Positions 1 through 6,088 of a stretch of 45,598 nt of DNA are shown here, in pieces (position 1 is the first letter of the stretch; each line of letters starts with the position of its first letter). Location: NCBI GenBank assembly GCA_027004715.1, contig JALTHG010000090.1:1-45598 (forward strand). Reading direction: 5' to 3'. Below the pieces are notes generated by a model. The model had not been told where the DNA came from. It saw only the letters and a program-made list of their open reading frames with translations, and did not search any database. A program made the position numbers and the translations under genes. The stretch is from Deltaproteobacteria bacterium (GTDB taxonomy: Bacteria; Desulfobacterota; Dissulfuribacteria; Dissulfuribacterales; UBA3076).

Positions 1-188
1 CTAGTAAAAACTCCGCCGTCATTAACAGACCCCTGCATATACAACGCTTCCTTCAATGGAACACACTCGAAGGCCGGCGTGACCCACGGGCGGGGGGCTT
101 GGGGTTCTCCGGGTTCACCCTGAGCAGTTCGGCTTCGCTCTCTGTAAACTCTGTCAAAGGGTTGGGTTTCAATGGTCTCGGTGTTCAT
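1..188 (-). CDS. Partial RiPP precursor-like peptide, lasso/PqqA-like leader (cut by window edge)
   Basis: An open frame starts at an ATG at 186-188 behind a very strong ribosome binding site (AAGGAGG at about 194-200, minus strand) and runs off the window after 62 codons. The peptide begins MNTETIETQP and has a proline/charge-rich middle, then a segment PWVTPAFECVPLKEALYMQG (residues 34-53), followed by SVNDGGVFT. The W-x-x-P-x-F pattern resembles the YxxP leader motif recognised by PqqD-type proteins in lasso peptide systems and also the start of PqqA. It is the next gene after the B2 protease on the same strand, which is where a substrate would fit. The usual lasso hallmark, Thr at the second-last leader residue followed by Gly and an acidic residue 7-9 positions later, is not seen in the part present. 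The core may lie outside the window. No homologue is recognised; the role is inferred from position and leader. Confidence 0.6.
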   Translation of the reverse strand, partial: MNTETIETQPFDRVYRERSRTAQGEPGEPQAPRPWVTPAFECVPLKEALYMQGSVNDGGVFT

Positions 189-198
189 TTCATTCCTC

Positions 199-212
199 CT
201 TAGTTAGTTGGC
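199..212 (-). repeat. 14-bp leader repeat, copy 1 (before precursor-like gene)
   Basis: The minus-strand sequence GCCAACTAACTAAG sits directly before the ribosome binding site of the precursor-like gene. An exact copy lies at 2005-2018 directly before the HPr-kinase-like gene. Both are followed within a few bases by ATGAAC. The repeat contains TAA stops, so it may also close upstream reading frames. Confidence 0.75.
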
Positions 213-262
213 GATTAAGGGTATCGGGTATCACGTGTCAGGTCTCACGGTCTGCGCTACGC

Positions 263-736
263 TCACTCGGCACCACGCACTTCGCACGCCGTTTCCGGGT
301 AACGGGCCAGGATGTGGTAGGTCTCAGTTGTGGGGATGCCGACTACGCCCTGCGCACCGTCCTGCACCCAGACATGGGCGGTGGAGCCGTTTTTGCTGCC
401 GGTGGTCACCCCGTAGTACAGGGTGGTACTCACGCCGCGCCGCCGCAGCATGGCCTGCGCCGTTATGCCGCGCGGGAAACACACCGTCTCGCCTGGCAAA
501 AGTCTTGCGGCTTTTTCGATAGCCCAGGCCACCTCCTTTCGCAGGCGTTCGCGTTGCCTGCCTTCCACTTGCGGCCCGCGCACGGGCCGATTGAAAAAAG
601 GTTTCAATTGCCGAAAGGGTAAAAACCGCAGGCTCAGCCGCGCCAGGGTCAGCCCAAGGACTGCTTCAAGCAGCAGGCCGCGCCGTTCCGGGGTCTGGCG
701 CAGAAATTTGAGGAGAGAGTTTGTTATTCGGCGCAT
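263..736 (-). CDS. Lasso-type RiPP leader protease, B2 protein (transglutaminase-like)
   Basis: This 157-residue protein matches the transglutaminase-like B2 family of lasso peptide biosynthesis. In known systems the B2 protein is the cysteine protease that removes the leader peptide from a precursor delivered by the PqqD-like B1 protein. The visible catalytic pieces are Cys86 in the motif GETVCFPRG, followed by A-x-x-x-L-x-R-R-G, and His121 in AHVWV, with Asp126 a candidate third residue. The N-terminal half is basic and helical, as usual for the family. The start codon lies inside the end of the B1 gene (13-bp overlap), so the two are probably translationally coupled. The precursor-like peptide follows about 75 bp downstream. 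The family call is firm; whether the product is a true lasso peptide is not, because no cyclase is in view. Confidence 0.85.
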   Translation of the reverse strand: MRRITNSLLKFLRQTPERRGLLLEAVLGLTLARLSLRFLPFRQLKPFFNRPVRGPQVEGRQRERLRKEVAWAIEKAARLLPGETVCFPRGITAQAMLRRRGVSTTLYYGVTTGSKNGSTAHVWVQDGAQGVVGIPTTETYHILARYPETACEVRGAE

Positions 737-1107
737 GGTTTGTCAATCTTCCTCTTATCAGGAGGGGATTGCTTCGTCACCCCGTTTGGGTTCCTCGCAA
801 TGACATCGTTTACTAATTTGATCAGCCCGGCTTTGTGGAGGCCGTGGAGCAGATGGAGGACTTCGCGCAGGCAGGTGTCGGCGTCTACACTGAATTCCTG
901 GCAAAGACGCTCACAGACGGCTTCGACAGAGGCAGGTTCTGCGATCAGTTCCCAGACCCGGCTGGAGGTCTCATTCAGCACATAATAGTATCCGGCATCT
1001 TCATCGAGGGCCAACATCTCGTCGTGGACTCTGGTGAAGGGGATGTCCACGGCCCGATGGAGGCGGGTTTTGGGAGTAATTCGATTTGATGTGATACAAA
1101 TCTCCAT
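724..1107 (-). CDS. PqqD-like RiPP recognition protein (B1) with repeat-derived C-terminus
   Basis: The first 97 or so residues form a PqqD-type RiPP recognition element: an N-terminal strand region (RITPKTRLHRA), the segment MLALDEDAGYYYVLNETSSRVWELI, and a helical C-terminal part ending HLLHGLHKAGLIKLV. Such proteins bind the leader peptide and hand the precursor to the protease or cyclase. The last 30 residues (from about NDVIARNPNG) are not family-like and come from a dispersed repeat in the DNA (761-804). The gene starts inside the 3' end of the kinase-like gene (107-bp overlap) and overlaps the B2 start by 13 bp. Gene order kinase, B1, B2 matches that of kinase-containing lasso clusters such as paeninodin. 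Confidence 0.85.
   Translation of the reverse strand: MEICITSNRITPKTRLHRAVDIPFTRVHDEMLALDEDAGYYYVLNETSSRVWELIAEPASVEAVCERLCQEFSVDADTCLREVLHLLHGLHKAGLIKLVNDVIARNPNGVTKQSPPDKRKIDKPCAE
761..804 (-). repeat. Dispersed CATTGCGAGG...GAAGCAATC repeat forming the end of the PqqD-like gene
   Basis: On the minus strand the segment reads TGTCATTGCGAGGAACC, then a G-rich middle, then GACGAAGCAATCCCC. This belongs to a widespread class of intergenic palindromic repeats in bacteria with TTGCGAG and GAAGCAA arms. Here it lies inside the reading frame and supplies the last 30 or so residues of the PqqD-like protein. No second copy was seen in this window, which fits a foreign origin for the left 2 kb. Confidence 0.6.
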
Positions 1108-2002
1108 TTTTCATCCAGTGATTTTGCAAGTAACGCACGGCCTGATCCATGAGGGCCAGATCCCTAGGGCGCTGGAACTGCCAGATGGGAATGCGCCGGA
1201 TCAGTTCCAGGCATTGGCGGTAATACCAGCCCATCTTGCCCATCGGCTCCAGCAGCGTGCCGCGATAGGTGGCCGCGCTGACCAATCCATGCAGGGCTGC
1301 CTGGCCGGTCCGTTGGGTGATGCCCAATTCGCCCCATTCCAGGACGTAGATGGCGTGTAATGGCAAGGGTTGAATCTGGCCGTTCCCGTCCAGCGGTAAA
1401 TAGAATTTCTCGAAGCGGTAGTGGTCGCGTACCATCGAGGGGGATTGCCAGCCCAGGGCATCGAGGGCGTCCCACCACAATTTCAGGTGACGGGCGGCGG
1501 GGTAGATCAGAGGCAGCCCCTGGGCGGGAATCTCGATGCGGGTCAGGTCATCGCTGACCAGGGGATGGCCTGCTTCCGTTAAATAAGCCGCCAGGGTAGA
1601 TTTGCCCTTCTGCGGATGAGCGCAAAAAGCAATCGCGCCATTGTCCACGCGCACCGCGCTGACGTGCAGCGCCAACAGCTCACGCTGGTAACACAGCGCG
1701 CCCCAGGCCGACCCCAACAAAAACAGGCGCACTTCCCGCCAACAGGTTCCGTGGTCAGGGGCAATGCGGATCTCACGGCCATGCGTCACCCGGTAAGCGC
1801 CCACTTCCGGCACACTGAAGCAGTACTCATCGGTGCTCACTATTGGGGCATCCGGCGCGGGCATTTCCCAGTCCCGCGAGCCGTTCTCCAGGCGAATGTA
1901 AACATCGGCCCCGTCTGAATCAGCGCATTCGAACGCGGCCCATTCCGGGATTGGAAGGGCCGATTGGATGTGCAGTCCGGCGTAGACGTAAGCGTAGTTC
2001 AT
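1001..2002 (-). CDS. HPr kinase/phosphorylase-like protein of a RiPP cluster
   Basis: This 333-residue protein resembles the HPrK C-terminal kinase domain proteins found in lasso peptide and related RiPP clusters. A P-loop is seen at about residues 127-137 (FCAHPQKGKST) and the HPrK-like acidic site at 149-153 (LVSDD). The N-terminal 110 residues are the usual strand-rich region of cluster-borne HPrK homologues. In paeninodin-type systems the kinase phosphorylates the precursor, which is the likeliest role here. The start ATG (2000-2002) follows the 14-bp leader repeat but lacks a clear Shine-Dalgarno sequence. The last 35 or so residues overlap the PqqD-like gene in another frame; this tail may be non-conserved, or a small frameshift may have removed the original stop. 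Confidence 0.75.
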   Translation of the reverse strand: MNYAYVYAGLHIQSALPIPEWAAFECADSDGADVYIRLENGSRDWEMPAPDAPIVSTDEYCFSVPEVGAYRVTHGREIRIAPDHGTCWREVRLFLLGSAWGALCYQRELLALHVSAVRVDNGAIAFCAHPQKGKSTLAAYLTEAGHPLVSDDLTRIEIPAQGLPLIYPAARHLKLWWDALDALGWQSPSMVRDHYRFEKFYLPLDGNGQIQPLPLHAIYVLEWGELGITQRTGQAALHGLVSAATYRGTLLEPMGKMGWYYRQCLELIRRIPIWQFQRPRDLALMDQAVRYLQNHWMKNGDLYHIKSNYSQNPPPSGRGHPLHQSPRRDVGPR

Positions 2003-2004
2003 CG

Positions 2005-2018
2005 CTTAGTTAGTTGGC
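2005..2018 (-). repeat. 14-bp leader repeat, copy 2 (before HPr-kinase-like gene)
   Basis: This is an exact copy of the minus-strand GCCAACTAACTAAG found before the precursor-like gene at 199-212. Here the GGAGGAATGAA segment that follows copy 1 is missing, and the repeat runs almost directly into ATGAAC. The pattern suggests that one leader arose by duplication of the other, followed by a small deletion. Confidence 0.75.
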
Positions 2019-2055
2019 CATGCGGAATAATCCCTACGTATTACTTATATTACTC

Positions 2056-2239
2056 AAGTTTCGGAGTTAATATATCAGCCTGTAATTAAAGAGTTTTTTC
2101 ATGCAACACACGAATTAGCTTTATGTTGCTACATTAAACGTATAATATAAACTATAATAGTTATATATTCTTATTGAATACTGCAACAAAAAATGTATTT
2201 TTACTTAATTTTCAAGAGGTTAATCCAACTCCGAAACTT
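2056..2239. repeat. AT-rich segment bounded by a 13-bp inverted repeat (possible MITE or excised element)
   Basis: AAGTTTCGGAGTT at 2056-2068 is matched by its exact reverse complement at 2227-2239. The 158 bp between is very AT-rich with no credible gene. The layout is that of a miniature inverted-repeat element or the ends left by a lost insertion sequence. The whole spacer 2019-2359 holds no coding region that I can support; promoters of the minus-strand RiPP genes may lie here but none is clear. Confidence 0.5.
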
Positions 2240-2359
2240 AAATAATATTATTACAAGTGTACCCCATAGTCAAGAGAGAAAACCACGTTATTTAAGGTGT
2301 AATATTTTGGGCATGTCCCATATAAGGACCACCTCTATTAATCGCTTTGGTCTCAAAGA

Positions 2360-2694
2360 CTACCTTCCATTCTCCAGGAAACTCCCGGCAGAGCCAGAAA
2401 CGAAATCATGGATGGGTTTATTCGATTTTGAACCAGGTAAAATAAGACCTGCCTTTGGGATACCGAGGTATTCCATTTTGGCCTTCTCAAGAGCCAGCTG
2501 ATGCCCATAGTAGACCTCAGCAGGGACATGATAGCCCAGAGACTGGTGCAATCATCTGTTGTAAAACTGAAAATACTGGCCAAGCCTGTTCCTGGCCTCA
2601 CGTACCTCATGGTAATCGTTCAGATAGACCTCCTCGTACTTTACGCTGCGCCACAGACATTCCACACAGATGAAAAGAAATCATCTGCTGACAT
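2360..2694 (-). pseudogene. IS3-family transposase remnant (C-terminal integrase part)
   Basis: Read on the minus strand, the frame gives ECLWRSVKYEEVYL, then NDYHEVREARNRLGQYF, QFYNR, a TGA stop, and HQSLGYHVPAEVYYG. This is the conserved end of the IS3-type orfB integrase core (ERLWRSVKYEEVYL ... YFxFYNxxRxHQSLGYxTPAEVY). The in-frame TGA at about 2551-2553 and a likely frameshift before ECLWRS make it a dead gene. Only the C-terminal third is left, ending at the TAG at 2360. It abuts a second dead transposase on the other strand. Confidence 0.8.
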
Positions 2695-2696
2695 TA

Positions 2697-3116
2697 TAAC
2701 CACTCGAAAGGCTGCAATGTTAAAGGGATCAATTTTATTACCACAATGTACTAGGCCTGAGGCATGGCTTTGCCAGTTGGCCTTGCGATTGTCTTCAGAA
2801 CAGAGAAATATATTGACGAGAAAACAGGCCAAGAAAGACGTAAGACCAGTAAGAACGAACTTGCTCGCAATATGTTACAGGCTCTCACAAAAACAAGATT
2901 CCATAGAACTGATATCTGGTTTGCTTCAGCAGAAAACATGCGCTTTGTGAAATTGGACCTGAAGAGGGATCTTATTATGGCTCTCAAGAGTAATTGCAAG
3001 GTGGCCTTGTCCGATACCCGTTAAAAACTCAACTGTACTTTGCAGCCTTACAGCAGGCCTCTCAGGAGTTGCGAAAGCTGAGAGCTGAATTCTCCCAGCA
3101 GCCTTTGACTGCGTAA
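2697..3116 (+). pseudogene. IS701/IS4-like DDE transposase remnant
   Basis: The plus strand reads HSKGCNVKGINFITTMY, two stops (TAG, TGA near 2750), then ALPVGLAIVFRTEKYIDEKTG, SKNELARNML, WFASAENMRFVK and MALKSNCKVAL, all typical of the C-terminal DDE region of IS701-like transposases. A TAA follows at 3022-3024. A shifted frame then gives the typical tail QLYFAALQQASQELRKLRAE up to a TAA at 3114-3116. At least three disabling changes are visible and the N-terminal half is absent. With the neighbouring IS3 remnant it marks a transposon graveyard between the GC-rich left edge and the host chromosome. Confidence 0.8.
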
Positions 3117-3210
3117 CATGAGTTAGTGAGTTAAATCAGTGATGAATTGAATCTGTTATTACTTATGAGGTGTATCTGACTCTATTTCGTAAAGTCGGGC
3201 TAGAGAAGGA

Positions 3211-4038
3211 ATGCACAAGATGCTCTCAACTAAAAAAGAGAGGCCTCTAAGTCTGGAGATACTTGGAGCAGAATCTCTAGGGGTTCGTAGTCTCTGCTGT
3301 CTGGTAAGACTCGATAGACGTAAAATCGTTATTGATCCAGGGATTGCCCTGGGATATATGCGCAATGGCCTGCTTCCACATCCAACTCAGGTAGCAGTAG
3401 GGATAAAGGTCAGGCAAAAGATTATAGAGGCTCTAGAGACTGCTACAGATATTGTTTTCAGTCACTTCCATGGTGACCATATACTTTAGCCAATGCCAAC
3501 CCCTTTCAGCTCTCATTTCGGCAGATTCCGGCACATTGTCGAGATATACACTGTTGGAGCAAATCTAATGCAGACTTGACACCTAAAATTCTGCAGCGTC
3601 CATAGACCTGCGTGAACTCTTGGGCCTGAATATGGAGATTGCAGAGGACTGTTCAGAAGGGCCTCTGAGCTTTTCCAGTGCAGTGCCCCATGGCACATGA
3701 CCCGAATCGACATGGGAAGCCGTATCTTTGTTCATGCATCTGATATTCAGCTTTTGGATGCTGAGACCATAGACAAGATCTTGGAGTGGCAACCAGATAT
3801 TGTACTTACTTCTGGTCCACCTATCTATCTAAGATCACATAGTTATGTACAGCAGAGGCAGGCATGGGATAATGCTCTGCGTCTGGCACAGAACCTGGAT
3901 ATCCTTATCCTTGACCACCATCTACTCCGTTGTAGACAGGGTATCAGGTGGCTAGATAGCCTGAGAGAGGCTTCTGGAAGGAGAGTCTGTTGCAGTGCAG
4001 ACTTTATGGGTAGGCCACGTCTCTTTCTAGAGGCCTGA
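3211..4038 (+). pseudogene. Decayed metallo-beta-lactamase-fold protein (UPF0282-like)
   Basis: The 5' part starts at ATG 3211 behind GAGAAGGA and reads LEILGAESLGVRSLCCLVR, IVIDPGIALGYM and IVFSHFHGDHI, the N-terminal half of an MBL-fold hydrolase of the UPF0282 type. A TAG follows at 3487-3489. Homologous sequence then continues in other frames: ANANPFQLSFRQIPAHC, then SIDLRELLGLNMEIAEDC up to PHGT, then MTRIDMGSRIFVHASDIQ, PDIVLTSGPPIYL, ILILDHHLL and a C-terminus ending in TGA at 4036-4038. At least three frame changes are needed, so the gene is dead unless the sequence has several indel errors. The motif H-F-H-G-D-H and the later LDHHLL keep the metal-ligand histidines recognisable. Confidence 0.75.
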
Positions 4039-4125
4039 TCAGATCTATATAAAAGATGCCTGTACCAAGGGGTTGGCATCAAGATTACGGTCTGGGCAGG
4101 GCCGGTGTTACAGACTATGATCTCG

Positions 4126-4168
4126 ATTCTCCTGGGGAGAGGGCAGAGTGAGGGTTAGCCCCTTAGAG
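4126..4168. repeat. C-rich/G-rich palindromic repeat, partial copy
   Basis: The segment CTGGGGAGAGGGCAGAG followed by TGAGGGTTAGCCCCTTA matches, in reverse complement, the element at 38721-38750 (GGGCTAACCCCTCACCC then TGCCCTCTCCCCAGG). Only one arm is present here. It lies between the dead MBL-like gene and the tRNA-Glu promoter. Confidence 0.65.
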
Positions 4169-4217
4169 AAAAGCAGCCTGTAATCGGTTATCAATATGTA
4201 TATTTTTGTCATAGGAC

Positions 4218-4246
4218 TTGACACAATAGGAAGTCACATTTACTCT
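4218..4246 (+). promoter_or_regulatory. Sigma-70-type promoter of tRNA-Glu
   Basis: A perfect -35 box TTGACA (4218-4223) and a -10 box TACTCT (4241-4246) are separated by 17 bp. The predicted start falls within a few bases of the tRNA 5' end at 4254. Confidence 0.75.
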
Positions 4247-4253
4247 ATTCTCT

Positions 4254-4326
4254 GGTCCCATCGTCTAGTGGCCCAGGACGCTGGCCTCTCACGCCAGAAA
4301 CAGGGGTTCGAGTCCCCTTGGGACCA
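4254..4326 (+). tRNA. tRNA-Glu (anticodon CTC)
   Basis: The acceptor arms GGTCCCA (4254-4260) and TGGGACC (4319-4325) pair fully. The anticodon arm is CTGGC, loop CTCTCAC, GCCAG, giving anticodon CTC. The T arm is AGGGG-TTCGAGT-CCCCT, starting near 4301. The discriminator is A4326 and the CCA end is not encoded. The gene stands alone. Confidence 0.95.
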
Positions 4327-4426
4327 TATCTCCTGATATATATCCTCCCTGTAGTGCCTTATGTCTATTGACTTAGCTCCGAAGCTATGCGTGCATTGGG
4401 GATAAAGGGTATTGGAGGCAGTGAGA

Positions 4427-6088
4427 GTGGAGGACAAGATACCCCGTACATGTGTAGACCCGTCAGGGATATTTATATGTGGTCTGCACCAACCGTGTTA
4501 TAGGGTCATAAACCATAGACAGAGCGAGGCCTTGGCCGTGATTGGCCACGGCCCTGATGGCAGAAAAGTCAATAATCAGGCCAATTTCCCTTCAGGTGAT
4601 CTGGCCGTGGCCCATGCCAATGGGGTATATGAGATACCAAATCCCTTTCCATTCTGGGGTACTACATATATCCTCTACAGGCAGGCCGGGTACTTCTCTG
4701 AGTACCCGGAAAGGCTGAGACTCAGGACCGGGTACAGGGAATCAGATCGGTCTATTCCGCTGCTGAAAGACCTGTTAGCTGGCTCCTTAAAAGGCACGAG
4801 CAGAGAAAGCTATTCCATAAAGGACCTTCCAAGGAGCCTACTCCTGGCCCTGGCTCAGACATCCAGAGATCCTGAGGTCCTCAAGGCCATTGCCCATCTG
4901 GCATGTGACTTTGAACTGGACAACAGGAAAGAACCGATTGGCCTGAGATATAGAGACAGTGGATCTGGAGAGATGAGGCCTATTATCCATGACCATGAAC
5001 TCTTTGATGTCCTTGGAAATAATATTGCGCTTCCGGATAGATATAAAGTGACCATGTTATTGATGCCTGGGGTCCAGGGAGACAGCCCAATAGTAGGTGA
5101 GTATATCTCTGGGCCTCAGACACACATCTGGGAGTATCTCAGGGCAAACAGCTATATCCCTTGGGGCCACTATGCAGCCAATATGGCCCAGGATTCTGTG
5201 AGATATAGGGCAGAGGACCTGACCTCTGAAGACATAATAGGTCTGCGTCAGCTCTATTATCAGCGGGTCTATACACAGATGGCCCTCAATCTCAATATAG
5301 CATACGTCAGAGAGGTTGGTTCCATGTGCGAGTCTGAGCTCGAATCGTTGAGGAAGGCAGTTACACAGGAGGTGGTAGAGAGGCAGGGTAGGGGAGAAAA
5401 GATTCCGTACACGGCCACTCTCTGGGGCTGGAATTATGGCTTTGACTTCTCTCCTTCTGGCTATAGACTACATGCATCTCACCAACAGATTCACCAACAG
5501 TATGCCCTTATCCCCCCTTATATAGAGACAGTAGATCCTGGAAATAGTCCTGCAGAATCAATACCTACCTATGCGGTAGGAGATCAGGTGGCATATTTTG
5601 CTGCCATTTATAAGAAGAGCTATGGTGTCCCATTTTTTGATACCTATCTGAGGGCAATCCATTCCAATACCCGTCTGGACGGGAAGAAGGACCTGCCTGC
5701 CAGCCTGGTTCTCTATGAGGACAAAAATGTCATGGTCCATGTGCCAAAGGCCCAGCGTTGCCATGGCGAGGTCCAGATAATGACCACTGGTCATGTGGGA
5801 AACATACTTGAGGCAGGCCCAGAGACCAGGAGGTCCCTGGACATGTGTATCAGGCTGGTTATCCAGACCCTTGCCAGACTTGGTGCCCAGATGATCACAT
5901 GCTATGAGGTCTCAAAACGCTTTGACAGTCTCGATCCAGACCAGCGTCTCTTTTATTGCTTCTTGCCCAGGCTCCCAGGCTCTCCTGGTGCCTTTAGCGA
6001 AAGGCAGGGTAGGTGGATCACAGGTCATTATCCCGAAGACTATGCAGAGGCCTTCAGGAAGACAATGGAATCAATCCACCTTGACTGA
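4427..6088 (+). CDS. Uncharacterised protein with GalT/HIT-like C-terminal half
   Basis: A 553-residue soluble protein with no signal peptide. I do not recognise an exact family. Two parts recall the HIT/galactose-1-phosphate uridylyltransferase superfamily: a histidine cluster in the segment LHASHQQIHQQYALIP (around residue 347 on), and the later VHVPKAQRCHGEVQIM, followed by HVGNILEAGPETR and a helical segment, which runs like the GalT lines (F-P-Y-E-V-x-I ... H ... L-L-E-L). The canonical H-x-H-x-H or HPH-x-Q is not intact. The first 300 residues show a strand-rich region (PFWGTTYILYRQ) without clear motifs. GTG 4427 is chosen as start because GGAGG (4414-4418) lies 8 bases upstream; TTG 4412 and GTG 4421 are in frame but fit worse. 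It stands alone between the tRNA and a converging RACo gene, with ends overlapping by 18 bp. Nucleotidyl transfer is only a guess. Confidence 0.6.
   Translation: MEDKIPRTCVDPSGIFICGLHQPCYRVINHRQSEALAVIGHGPDGRKVNNQANFPSGDLAVAHANGVYEIPNPFPFWGTTYILYRQAGYFSEYPERLRLRTGYRESDRSIPLLKDLLAGSLKGTSRESYSIKDLPRSLLLALAQTSRDPEVLKAIAHLACDFELDNRKEPIGLRYRDSGSGEMRPIIHDHELFDVLGNNIALPDRYKVTMLLMPGVQGDSPIVGEYISGPQTHIWEYLRANSYIPWGHYAANMAQDSVRYRAEDLTSEDIIGLRQLYYQRVYTQMALNLNIAYVREVGSMCESELESLRKAVTQEVVERQGRGEKIPYTATLWGWNYGFDFSPSGYRLHASHQQIHQQYALIPPYIETVDPGNSPAESIPTYAVGDQVAYFAAIYKKSYGVPFFDTYLRAIHSNTRLDGKKDLPASLVLYEDKNVMVHVPKAQRCHGEVQIMTTGHVGNILEAGPETRRSLDMCIRLVIQTLARLGAQMITCYEVSKRFDSLDPDQRLFYCFLPRLPGSPGAFSERQGRWITGHYPEDYAEAFRKTMESIHLD

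Noticed and set aside
208-803. Several plus-strand open frames in the left 800 bp
   Set aside because: They are opposite the B2 and PqqD-like genes in GC-rich DNA, where long chance frames are expected.
2193-2950. Plus-strand open frames across the transposase remnants
   Set aside because: They have no family features and lie over the IS3 remnant on the other strand or out of frame with the IS701-like remnant.
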